From contig CAYGKP010000009.1 in assembly GCA_964350605.1 (NCBI GenBank), positions 1 to 24,687 on the forward strand: a stretch of 24,687 bases of DNA. The letters run 5' to 3'. Position 1 is the first letter of the stretch. Each line of letters opens with the position of its first letter. Below the pieces are notes generated by a model. The model did no database searches, was not told where the DNA came from, and saw only the letters and a program-made list of their open reading frames with translations. Source of the stretch: CAYGKP01 sp964350605. Its GTDB lineage: Bacteria > Bacteroidota > Bacteroidia > Cytophagales > JAAEPT01. Shown one piece after another: positions 15,123-22,077 of the stretch. The position numbers were made by a program, and so were the translations under genes.

Positions 15123-16303
15123 TGAAAGCCCTGCGACTTGGTGGATGGCTGCTGCTTGGCTCGGTGCTCTGGGCTTGCGATGCAAAGGACAACGAAGTGG
15201 CGCCCGAGGCGAGCTTCTATCGGGTCTACGACGATGGCACGTACGGCCTCCAGGCCCATGCCCTGGACCTGGTCGAAACCGCCGATGGTGGCTTTCTGAT
15301 GCTTGGTACCCGCGATGTGTGGGACATTTATTTGGTGAAAGCTGATAAGCAAGGTGCGTTGGAATGGGAGCTGCGCGTTAGCGATCCGTACGTCAGTCCC
15401 ACCCCCGAATTGCTGGAAATCAACGGGGAGATCTATGTGGTGGCCATGCGGGAAACCTCGACTGAGGCCGTGCTCCTTCGTGTGGACATGGGGGCGCAAA
15501 ACTTGGTCGAAGTGCAAAACTTCGACGACACCGAGTATCCCTTGGCAGCAGCCGTCATGCCGGATAATGGCCTACTCCTGTTGCTCTACGAATCGGGACC
15601 CCGACGCAGTGGACTGGTGCGTACCAATGCCGCCTTCGACACCCTTTGGGACGACAGCTACCCCATTTTTGAAGACGTGGAAGGCCAAATCATTGGTCAC
15701 CTCCGCCGCACGGGGCCACGCTACCCCTTTACCTGCGGCATCAACGCCGCCCAGAATCGGGTCTACTTCAACGGGTTTTACAACTACACCTTGGCCATGC
15801 TTTTTGCCAATTCCGCCGATGGTGCGCTCTCTGGTTCGACCAGCGGCTCGCAGTACGTGGAAGGCTTCAGCGACGTATTGCCCCTGGCTAGTGGGCAGTA
15901 TGCCGTAGCGCGGTTTGACCAACTGTCGAGTTATTACGTCCCGGATGCCACGCTCAATGAGAACGGCATCGACCTCGCCATCAGCTTCCCCGGCCCCTTA
16001 CAGCCGGAAATTGAGCGTTTCGAACGGGTGCGCATCGAGCAACTGAACCTTGGCGGGCGTGAGGTGGTCGCCTATGGATCGAGCACGCGGGGTGGGCAGA
16101 TCGTTGTGAATTTTTACGGTGTGGGCTCGCCGGGCATCATCGGAAATCTTCGCCTTGGTTCGGGCGATCCCCTGGAACTTGGTGGAATGGCCGCTACCGC
16201 CGACGGCGGTCTGGCAGTCCTGGGCCGCGTATCGCTGCAAGGCCGTTTTCCACGGCTCTGCCTCTACAAGCTCTCGAAAGAAGAGGTCGACGAATTGTTC
16301 TAA
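15122..16303 (+). CDS. Predicted lipoprotein with propeller-like repeats
   Basis: A 393-residue protein with a lipoprotein signal (MKALRLGGWLLLGSVLWAC, acylated Cys19). The mature N-terminus DAKDNEVAPE is acidic; charged residues after the cysteine are known to direct lipoproteins to the surface in some Bacteroidota, so surface exposure is possible. The body has recurring stretches LVETADGGFLMLGTRD, AAVMPDNGLLLLLYESG, VLPLASGQYAVARFD and MAATADGGLAVLGRVS, as in delta-60/T9SS-linked propeller repeats (xxxTxDGGxxxxG). The C-terminus is KEEVDELF with no sorting domain. It is coupled by TGATG to the barrel gene, suggesting that the two products work together at the outer membrane. Function unknown. 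Confidence 0.78.
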   Translation: MKALRLGGWLLLGSVLWACDAKDNEVAPEASFYRVYDDGTYGLQAHALDLVETADGGFLMLGTRDVWDIYLVKADKQGALEWELRVSDPYVSPTPELLEINGEIYVVAMRETSTEAVLLRVDMGAQNLVEVQNFDDTEYPLAAAVMPDNGLLLLLYESGPRRSGLVRTNAAFDTLWDDSYPIFEDVEGQIIGHLRRTGPRYPFTCGINAAQNRVYFNGFYNYTLAMLFANSADGALSGSTSGSQYVEGFSDVLPLASGQYAVARFDQLSSYYVPDATLNENGIDLAISFPGPLQPEIERFERVRIEQLNLGGREVVAYGSSTRGGQIVVNFYGVGSPGIIGNLRLGSGDPLELGGMAATADGGLAVLGRVSLQGRFPRLCLYKLSKEEVDELF

Positions 16304-16318
16304 CCGACCGCTTCTAAC

Positions 16319-18022
16319 TTACAGCTTGATGAGCTTCTTGCCGACCCGCAGGGGTCCGGCTTCGAGCTTGTACACATAGGTACCCGCCTGCAAGTCGCCC
16401 AGGTTGGCTTTCACCACGTGGTCGCCGGGCTCGTAGAACGCATCCTCCAAGAACCGACGCACCTCAACCCCACCGGTGGTGTGCAAGGTGAGCGTCACGC
16501 TGCCCGCCCGGTTGATGCGGAAACGGAAGTCAACGGCGTTTGTCACTGGGTTCGGCGCACAATCGAAGAGCTGGAACCGCTGGGACTGGAACGTCTGATC
16601 GACCCCCAAGGTCGAGTTGTTGACCAAGTTGAGTTTCGGGGTGCTTTGCGTTGGGTCGAAGCTCGCGGCAGAACTTTCGCTTGGAGACGCGCAGAGCCAA
16701 TCCTCCAACAGCGTACGGAACACCTGGCGGTAGTCGTGCTGCATCTGCAGGTTGCCGTTATCCAGATTCGATAGATCGGGGTTGTTGCCAATCACACCGG
16801 GCACCACGCTAGGACCAAACAGCATCATGGGCGCAGCGGTACCGTGGTCAGTGCCGTAACTGCCGTTGGCCTCAGGACGACGGCCAAACTCCGAGAACGT
16901 CGCACAGACTACCCGATCCTCTAGTCCCAGGCCGCGCAGGTCGTCCATGAACACTTTCATCGACTCGCTGATGTGATAGAGCAACGCGGCGTGAGTGCCG
17001 TAAGTCGTATCGTAGTCAGTCACTTGCGAAGCGTGGGTATCAAACCCGCCAATCCGCGTGAGGAACACTTTGGTCTGGCAGCCGCCCGCAAGCAGGCGCG
17101 CAATCAAGCGAAGCTGAGGTGCCAGAGGGTTATTTTTTACACTCGCAGGCGCGGCCAACGGATAGGTTGTCGGATAAACAATGGAAGGCGTATTGGAACC
17201 GGCAATGAACACGTCGCGAAGTCGCTCAGCGTACTGATCGCTCTTTTGCTCCATCTCGATAATCCACTGAAGCTCCTCGCCATAGTTGGTGTCCTCCACC
17301 GAAACGGGCGGCGAAGCATCGTTGGCCAACACCGTAGTACCACCTGGAACGCCCAGCGTTTGGTCGTAAAGGTCGTAGAACTGCGGGGGGTTGGTGATCG
17401 AAAGCGAAGTGGGAATGGGATTTCCGGTGTGAAACGCCAACGACAAGCCATTGCCAATCTCGATGGCCAGCGGGTCCGGCATGGCACCGCTTGGGTACGC
17501 ATCGGGGTAGCCCGGATAACGCGTTTCCAGGTAACGACCCAGCCAACCTGAATCAAAGTAATCGTCGTTACCACCACCCATGAACCAGATGTCTCGGCTG
17601 CGAAAGTGCGACTGGTTGATGTCCGGATAGGCCACCCCTTGCACAACCGCCGCCCGGGCTTGGTCGTAGAGGTACTTGAAGCCTGTCATGTCCGGGTGAA
17701 GGCCCACTTGTGCCGCAGCGGGCAAGGTGGAATCGAGCGGGATGTACCGCCGCGAACCCGTCGAAGGAATCGCAATGTTGGGGCGCAGGAAGCTGTAAAG
17801 CGCGTATTGATCCAGGGGAATGAGGGTGTTGAGTCCGTCGTTTCCCCCGTGCATTTGGACAAGGATCAGCACCCGGTCCGAGCACGCTGCCGCTGCTGCT
17901 GCTGCCGCGCGATGAAGCCACGAATTCTTGCCCATCGCGCGCATGGGCATGCCGCCCAAGGCAAAGGTGCCCGCTGTGGCCAGACTGGCTTGTTTCAGGA
18001 AGGTCCGTCTGCTAACACCCAT
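16319..18022 (-). CDS. DUF1501 protein with Tat signal and T9SS sorting domain
   Basis: A 567-residue secreted protein. The N-terminus VSRRTFLKQASLATAGTFALGG is a twin-arginine signal. DUF1501 motifs follow: QMHGGNDGLNTLIPLDQY, NQSHFRSRDIWFMGG, RIGGFDTHASQ, and FSEFGRRPEANGSYGTDHGTAAP, rich in His and Asp as in metal-dependent hydrolases of the alkaline-phosphatase-like type (family relation from memory). Residues 486-567 form a type A T9SS sorting domain: APNPVTNAVDFRFR, then LGDLQAGTYVYKLEAG and the terminal KKLIKL. Export would therefore use Tat across the inner and T9SS across the outer membrane. A run of eight alanines (17885-17908) follows the signal peptide. The start lies two bases after the DUF1800 stop. 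Substrate unknown. Confidence 0.92.
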   Translation of the reverse strand: MGVSRRTFLKQASLATAGTFALGGMPMRAMGKNSWLHRAAAAAAAACSDRVLILVQMHGGNDGLNTLIPLDQYALYSFLRPNIAIPSTGSRRYIPLDSTLPAAAQVGLHPDMTGFKYLYDQARAAVVQGVAYPDINQSHFRSRDIWFMGGGNDDYFDSGWLGRYLETRYPGYPDAYPSGAMPDPLAIEIGNGLSLAFHTGNPIPTSLSITNPPQFYDLYDQTLGVPGGTTVLANDASPPVSVEDTNYGEELQWIIEMEQKSDQYAERLRDVFIAGSNTPSIVYPTTYPLAAPASVKNNPLAPQLRLIARLLAGGCQTKVFLTRIGGFDTHASQVTDYDTTYGTHAALLYHISESMKVFMDDLRGLGLEDRVVCATFSEFGRRPEANGSYGTDHGTAAPMMLFGPSVVPGVIGNNPDLSNLDNGNLQMQHDYRQVFRTLLEDWLCASPSESSAASFDPTQSTPKLNLVNNSTLGVDQTFQSQRFQLFDCAPNPVTNAVDFRFRINRAGSVTLTLHTTGGVEVRRFLEDAFYEPGDHVVKANLGDLQAGTYVYKLEAGPLRVGKKLIKL

Positions 18023-18024
18023 GA

Positions 18025-19743
18025 CTAGAAAAGTTGATATTCAGGGGACTGCATCAGTTCTCGTACCAGGGCATTGAGCTGAACACGCACCGCGGTGTAG
18101 TCACCGCTATTATCTGCGTTGCGCCACTCGACACCCCAGTTGATGATCGAAAGGTTGTCGAGCAACACCACGTCTCGGAAATAATCGAACCGCTCGGGGC
18201 GAATGATTTCTGGAAAGAGGTAGTCGACAAACGCTTGGACGATGTCGTCCGCAAGCGGAACATTGGCACTCACCGGTGGACCTTGTGGCGTGTAGGGTAC
18301 ATGAGTCTGCACCCAGGCCACTGTATCGACACTCACGCCATAACCTCCGGTTAAGAGCGTGTCGGCCATGGCATAGCGCTCGCCCAGGTTGTTGGCAGTA
18401 ATCCAGTTGCGATGAAACAACGGCGTTTGGTGATAGGCATCGTGCCCGGCGACATCGAATGGCTGGTAGAAGTCCAGGCCCTGCGAGACAATCGAGCTGA
18501 GAATGGTGGGGTAAATGGTGTTGTAGCGGGTGGCGTAATCGGTCGGCGAACCGAGGCTTGTGGTGAAAAAGCGAATCGCGCCGAGGGTGACTTCCAAGGG
18601 GCTTTTGATCAAGGCCCCGTTGATGTCGTTTTCGATTACTGCGTCGTCTGCATCGTAAAAATGCTGGCTCTTGAACAAGAGCGACAGCGGGTCGCGCAAG
18701 TCCCAGTTGGCCTGCAACGCTGTTACCATGGGGGCAATGATGTCTGTCTCGATTTCAGTTGTGATGTCCACGTAGCAGAAGTAGCGGTACATCTTCGTGC
18801 AGATCGTCACCGGCGTGTTCGGATGGGCGAACAACAATTCGATCAAGTCATCCACTTCTTGATAGGCTGCGCCGATGGTGGCCCGCCCGCCGACAGTCGT
18901 CGCGTTGGGGGCGATCGTCGTGCCCGAAGGCGGGGCGATCAACGCAGAAAAGGTTTTCGTCGAGGGGTCGTGGAACACCGCCGGCCCCGTCAATGTCTGG
19001 GGAATCAGGTTATCGGACGCACGCGCGATGCCAAGTGCCACCCCACTGACCTCGGCGGCTCCGGTGGGATCGAACTTGTTGGTGATCGTTTGGTCGGTGT
19101 TGAACCCCGAGAGCACTTTGGCAGCGTTCTGAACATCGGCCTCGGTGTAGTTGGTGTAGCTGCCCGGTCCGGTCTGCGGTCCTTTGCCCACCGTGAACAA
19201 CTCAAGCAATTCGCGGCCAAAATTCTCTTGGATGACCCCATCGCCGTTCAAGCGCCCATCTAGGTAGATCAAGATGGCATTGTCAATGCAAAAACGCTTG
19301 ACGAATGTCTTGAGATCGCGCATCGCGTAATAGCGCATCAAACGGTTCTGGTAGTAGATGTGCTCGGGTGTATCAGCCTTCTCGGTCGAGGTGGTGAAAT
19401 GCGTGTGCATGAAGTGGGTCAACTTCTCGCGGATCGAGACGCCCTCTTCCACCATCAAGGCCAACCACCAGCCCTTGAACTGGCTCATCAAGTTCGTGCT
19501 ATTGGCGGGCGTCGACTGGGGACTAACCCAGTCGGCACCCGTCGCAGGATCTACCGGCGGCGCAGGCTCGGGGTCCAAGGCAGCGTAGGCTCCCAGGTGT
19601 AGAATCTCATCCACCGCGTCGCCAACTCCTCGCCCCATGAAGGCATCAATCCGTGGCCGTGAGGGGCCAAAGGTCGTGCGGCGCAGCAGGTGAGCGGCCT
19701 GGCGGCGGCTGAGTGTTCCTCCGATGGGGGCAATGGAAGCCAA
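18025..19743 (-). CDS. DUF1800 protein
   Basis: A 572-residue protein with the DUF1800 signatures LSRRQAAHLLRRTTFGPSRPRIDAF (about 11-35), REKLTHFMHTHFTTS, RYYAMRDLKTFVKRFCIDNAILIYLDG, NFGRELLELFTVG and a C-terminal segment ending LMQSPEYQLF. It is the standard partner of DUF1501, encoded directly upstream with a two-base gap, so one transcript is very likely. The only sensible start is TTG at 19743; the frame is open for 20 more codons without an ATG. I find no signal peptide in this frame, which is odd beside a Tat/T9SS-exported partner. Biochemical role unknown. Confidence 0.88.
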   Translation of the reverse strand: MASIAPIGGTLSRRQAAHLLRRTTFGPSRPRIDAFMGRGVGDAVDEILHLGAYAALDPEPAPPVDPATGADWVSPQSTPANSTNLMSQFKGWWLALMVEEGVSIREKLTHFMHTHFTTSTEKADTPEHIYYQNRLMRYYAMRDLKTFVKRFCIDNAILIYLDGRLNGDGVIQENFGRELLELFTVGKGPQTGPGSYTNYTEADVQNAAKVLSGFNTDQTITNKFDPTGAAEVSGVALGIARASDNLIPQTLTGPAVFHDPSTKTFSALIAPPSGTTIAPNATTVGGRATIGAAYQEVDDLIELLFAHPNTPVTICTKMYRYFCYVDITTEIETDIIAPMVTALQANWDLRDPLSLLFKSQHFYDADDAVIENDINGALIKSPLEVTLGAIRFFTTSLGSPTDYATRYNTIYPTILSSIVSQGLDFYQPFDVAGHDAYHQTPLFHRNWITANNLGERYAMADTLLTGGYGVSVDTVAWVQTHVPYTPQGPPVSANVPLADDIVQAFVDYLFPEIIRPERFDYFRDVVLLDNLSIINWGVEWRNADNSGDYTAVRVQLNALVRELMQSPEYQLF

Positions 19744-20072
19744 AGTGGAAAGCGGTTGGGAACGTTGGTTGGTGGTTGTGCCTTCGAAGAATCCAAATGA
19801 ACGCTAGCAGGCTTACAAAAGATACAAAATCGAGCCGTTCAACCGGCAAGATCGTGTGCCGTTTTTCTCAAACTGACAAAAGTCAGCCCCCCACTTGACG
19901 CCGGGCAGCCTTCCGGCTTGTCCTGTTTCGGACCTTACCCTCGCCAAAAAAGCAGATGAGCAAGCCAGTATGCTTTTATAATGATTCCCAGATAATGTTG
20001 CTTTTCTGGCCATAAATCGCCACTTTCATACAAGTCAAACAGGCTTTTACCACCTTAAATTACCACCTCCCC
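19744..20072. promoter_or_regulatory. Divergent intergenic region between the DUF1800 and usp genes
   Basis: These 329 bases contain no convincing gene and become AT-rich towards usp. On the minus strand TATCTTTTG (19824-19816) resembles a -7 box, with a 72-base leader to the DUF1800 TTG. A perfect hairpin CTGAC-AAAA-GTCAG lies at 19873-19886 and a GCCGG/CCGGC dyad at 19900-19917. For usp, TAATGTTG (19993-20000) is a one-mismatch -7 box, but the call is weak. Confidence 0.4.
20047..20068 (+). repeat. Direct repeat TTACCACCT x2 before usp
   Basis: TTACCACCT occurs at 20047-20055 and again at 20060-20068, 13 bases apart, ending four bases before the usp ATG. It could be a regulator site or affect translation initiation; it might also be chance. 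Confidence 0.45.
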
Positions 20073-20915
20073 ATGAAGAAAATCCTTGTCCCCATCGACT
20101 TTTCGAAAGAATCGACTAAGGCCCTCGAAATCGCCAACACCATCGCGAAAAAAAGCGGGGCTTCAATCGATGTTCTCCACGTTGTCGAGCCCTTGGGTAC
20201 CGACCCCATCGCAGTAACTGGTGAACGCCACGACAATTCGATGGATCAGGTTTTCATGATCCAGTTGCTCGAAAAAGTGAAGGGCAACATGCACAAGCTG
20301 CGCGACGACCCAAAATTTTCGAGCGGTGTAGACTTCAACACCCACGTAGCAATCGGTGACATCAACAAGACAATCATCGATAACGTGAGTAAAAACGACG
20401 TGGGCATGGTCGTGATCGGCGCACGCGGCATCTCCGAGTGGGACCGCATGTTGATCGGCTCGCACACCGATAAAGTGATCAAAAATGCTGCCTGTCCTGT
20501 CCTGGTGGTACACAAAGACCAGGAGTTGTCCGACTTCAAGGACTTGGTCTTCGCAACCAATGCGATGGAGGACATCACCTCGGCTGCCGCTAAGCTGAAA
20601 AGCCTTCAGGAAATTTTCGGCATGAAGCTCCACCTCCTTCGCGTGGTGACCATCAACGACTTCGTTACCCAGTCCGAAGCCATGGCCGACCTGCATGCTC
20701 TTGCCAAGGCCTACGGTTTGGAAGTAGCCAGCTTCAATGTCCACAACGACGTGGGAGTCGAGGAAGGCATCCTGAATTTCTCGAATGAGAAGAAGATGGA
20801 TGTGATCTCGATGATCACCCACCACCGCAGCTTCCTGGGCTACTTGGTGAACGGCAGTGTCTCGGCCGATGTGGCCAATGCCTCCAAGCGTCCGGTACTG
20901 ACCCTGACGGCCTAG
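20073..20915 (+). CDS. Tandem universal stress protein (UspA family)
   Basis: A 280-residue cytoplasmic protein with two Usp domains (about 1-147 and 155-280). The first starts KKILVPIDFSKESTKALEIA and carries the ATP-binding pattern G-2x-G-9x-G-S at G116-A-R-G119...G129-S130. The second (DLVFATNAMEDITSAAAKL to RPVLTLTA) lacks that pattern (THHRSFLGYLVNGS) and may not bind nucleotide. Tandem Usp proteins of this length are frequent in Bacteroidota and usually tied to stress or stationary phase. It stands alone, followed by a strong terminator. Confidence 0.93.
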   Translation: MKKILVPIDFSKESTKALEIANTIAKKSGASIDVLHVVEPLGTDPIAVTGERHDNSMDQVFMIQLLEKVKGNMHKLRDDPKFSSGVDFNTHVAIGDINKTIIDNVSKNDVGMVVIGARGISEWDRMLIGSHTDKVIKNAACPVLVVHKDQELSDFKDLVFATNAMEDITSAAAKLKSLQEIFGMKLHLLRVVTINDFVTQSEAMADLHALAKAYGLEVASFNVHNDVGVEEGILNFSNEKKMDVISMITHHRSFLGYLVNGSVSADVANASKRPVLTLTA

Positions 20916-20938
20916 TCAGCGATCTAATCAATCAATTA

Positions 20939-20964
20939 AAAGCCCGCTCCGGCGGGCTTTTTTT
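20939..20964. terminator. Terminator between usp and the response regulator
   Basis: A perfect 9-bp stem AAAGCCCGC (20939-20947) / GCGGGCTTT (20952-20960), loop TCCG, followed by TTTT. On the minus strand it is also followed by TTTT, so it can serve both convergent genes. Confidence 0.9.
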
Positions 20965-20980
20965 ATGCGTTCTCCTGTGG

Positions 20981-21721
20981 CTACGCGTCGAAGCGGTAAT
21001 AATCCTCGCGCAACGAGAGACCAAACGGCGTTGGCTGCGCCACCAACAACGGACTGGGCACAAGCGCCTGCTGCAATCGTCGTGCGATCCGTTCAGCCTG
21101 CATCGCAGGCATCTTGAGGCCCGATACGCTGAGTCGGTCCGACATTTCCTCGGCACTGAACAAGCGACCGGGGTGAAGTACGAGCAGCTTTAACAAGCGA
21201 TATTCCGAAGGGGCTAACTGCACTTCTCGTCCCGCGAGGTAGACCAACCGCTGTGGCAAATCCAGTTGCAGCGGCCCACGGCGCAGCATGTGTTCAGCGG
21301 GCGTTTCCTTCGGACGAAGGACCGCGGGGCTAGCTGGTTCGGCGAGTATCAACATCCGATCCAGACAGCCAATTAGCTCCTGCATACGAAACGGTTTGGG
21401 CAGGTATTCATTGACCCCGTGTTCCAACGCTGCACTGCGGTTCGCCTCGTCATTTTTGACCGAGATCATCAGCACGGGAATCTGCGAGGTGATCGGGTTG
21501 GAGCGTAAATGACGACAAAGACCAATGCCATCCATGCCATCCATCATTAAATCAGTGACCACCAAATCCACGGGGGCATCGCGCAAATAAGCGAGGGCAC
21601 CCTCGGCTCCATCAAAAGGATGAACCGCATACCCAACCTTGGTCAGGTTGTAGGTGAGCACTTCAAGAATGTCCGGGTGGTCGTCAACGACCACAACACT
21701 ATGGTGGGGAGCGGGTGCCAA
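20981..21721 (-). CDS. OmpR/PhoB-type response regulator
   Basis: A 246-residue two-component regulator. The receiver domain (about 8-125) has the acidic pair D13-D14, phosphoacceptor D57 (VVTDLMMDG), S87 in place of the usual Thr/Ser, and K109 in LPKPF. The C-terminal part (about 147-246, LQLDLPQRLVYLAGREVQLAPSEYRLLKLLVLHPGRLFSAEEM) is a winged-helix DNA-binding domain, though its second half is divergent. No ATG is available; the TTG at 21721 is the likely start. There is no histidine kinase in the neighbourhood, so it is an orphan here and its signal is unknown. Confidence 0.88.
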   Translation of the reverse strand: MAPAPHHSVVVVDDHPDILEVLTYNLTKVGYAVHPFDGAEGALAYLRDAPVDLVVTDLMMDGMDGIGLCRHLRSNPITSQIPVLMISVKNDEANRSAALEHGVNEYLPKPFRMQELIGCLDRMLILAEPASPAVLRPKETPAEHMLRRGPLQLDLPQRLVYLAGREVQLAPSEYRLLKLLVLHPGRLFSAEEMSDRLSVSGLKMPAMQAERIARRLQQALVPSPLLVAQPTPFGLSLREDYYRFDA

Positions 21722-21868
21722 AAAAGCCGACAGAAAGGGTGTCGAACTGTCCGCAAGAAGCGCCCCAAAGATTACCTGGGCACTACCCGTTCTTTATCGC
21801 TGAATTACGATTTGGCACGCCGTTGTTACTGAATGGCTCCGTGATTTCGCCATCTACTTGTCACAAAC

Positions 21869-21897
21869 GCAAAACGCCCGGCTTCGGCCGGGCGTTT
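21869..21897 (-). terminator. Terminator downstream of tRNA-Arg
   Basis: A perfect 11-bp stem AAACGCCCGGC (21872-21882) / GCCGGGCGTTT (21887-21897) with TTCG loop on the plus strand. On the minus strand it lies 20 bases past the tRNA 3' end and is followed by TTTTGCGTTTG, so it most likely ends the tRNA transcript. Confidence 0.8.
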
Positions 21898-21917
21898 CAA
21901 GAAAACCAGTGGTCATG

Positions 21918-21991
21918 TGACCTCGCCAGGATTCAAACCTGGAACCTTCTGATCCGTAGTCAGATGCTCTATTCAATTGAGCTACGAGGCC
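21918..21991 (-). tRNA. tRNA-Arg (anticodon ACG)
   Basis: 74 bases fold into a full cloverleaf. The acceptor GGCCTCG pairs with CGAGGTC (one G-T pair); D stem GCTC/GAGC; anticodon stem TCTGA/TCAGA with loop CTACGGA, giving anticodon ACG (read as ICG after deamination, CGU/CGC/CGA codons); variable loop AGGTT; T stem CCAGG/CCTGG. Discriminator base A; CCA is not encoded. The D loop reads AATTGAATA and the T loop TTTGAAT: position 19 is A and position 56 is T, instead of the usual G19 and C56. A15 and T48 keep a Levitt-type pair. Confidence 0.95.
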
Positions 21992-22013
21992 AGTACAGCA
22001 GTGCTGCGGGCTG

Positions 22014-22021
22014 CAAATGTA
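22014..22021 (-). promoter_or_regulatory. -7 promoter box for tRNA-Arg
   Basis: TACATTTG (followed by C) on the minus strand exactly fits TAnnTTTG and lies 22 bases before the tRNA 5' end. This is the clearest -7 box in the window. No good -33 TTG is visible at the normal spacing. Confidence 0.6.
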
Positions 22022-22065
22022 GGGAAAAAACCAGATTCTCAGATCAGGTGCGCAGGCAAAATTCC

Positions 22066-22073
22066 TACCTTCC
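22066..22073 (+). promoter_or_regulatory. Possible -7 promoter box for the second barrel gene
   Basis: TACCTTCC ends four bases before the ATG at 22078, the same position relative to the start codon as the box at 3017-3024. It has two mismatches to TAnnTTTG. A leaderless transcript would result. Confidence 0.3.
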
Positions 22074-22077
22074 TTCC

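Noticed and set aside
17885..17908. Alanine-codon repeat in the DUF1501 gene as a phase-variable repeat
   Set aside because: Only eight Ala codons of mixed GCA/GCG composition; a change in number would keep the frame, so it is not a switch.
18412..19263. Long open frame (283 codons) on the plus strand opposite the DUF1800 gene
   Set aside because: It is antisense to a clear family member, has a composition typical of GC-rich shadow frames (Arg/Gly/Val-rich) and no recognisable motif.
19646..19849. Minus-strand frame with a hydrophobic stretch (FVSFVSLLAFIWI) overlapping the DUF1800 start
   Set aside because: I considered it as a frameshifted signal peptide for DUF1800, but the segment lacks a cleavage site and there is no evidence of an indel; most of the frame is a shadow of the DUF1800 gene.
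19813..20013. Small minus-strand open frame (66 codons) in the intergenic region before usp
   Set aside because: It shows no motif and overlaps the probable promoter region and dyads; I see nothing that supports translation.
21715..22077. Upstream extension of the second barrel gene's frame
   Set aside because: It would translate across the opposite-strand tRNA and its terminator; a proper signal peptide starts at the ATG at 22078.
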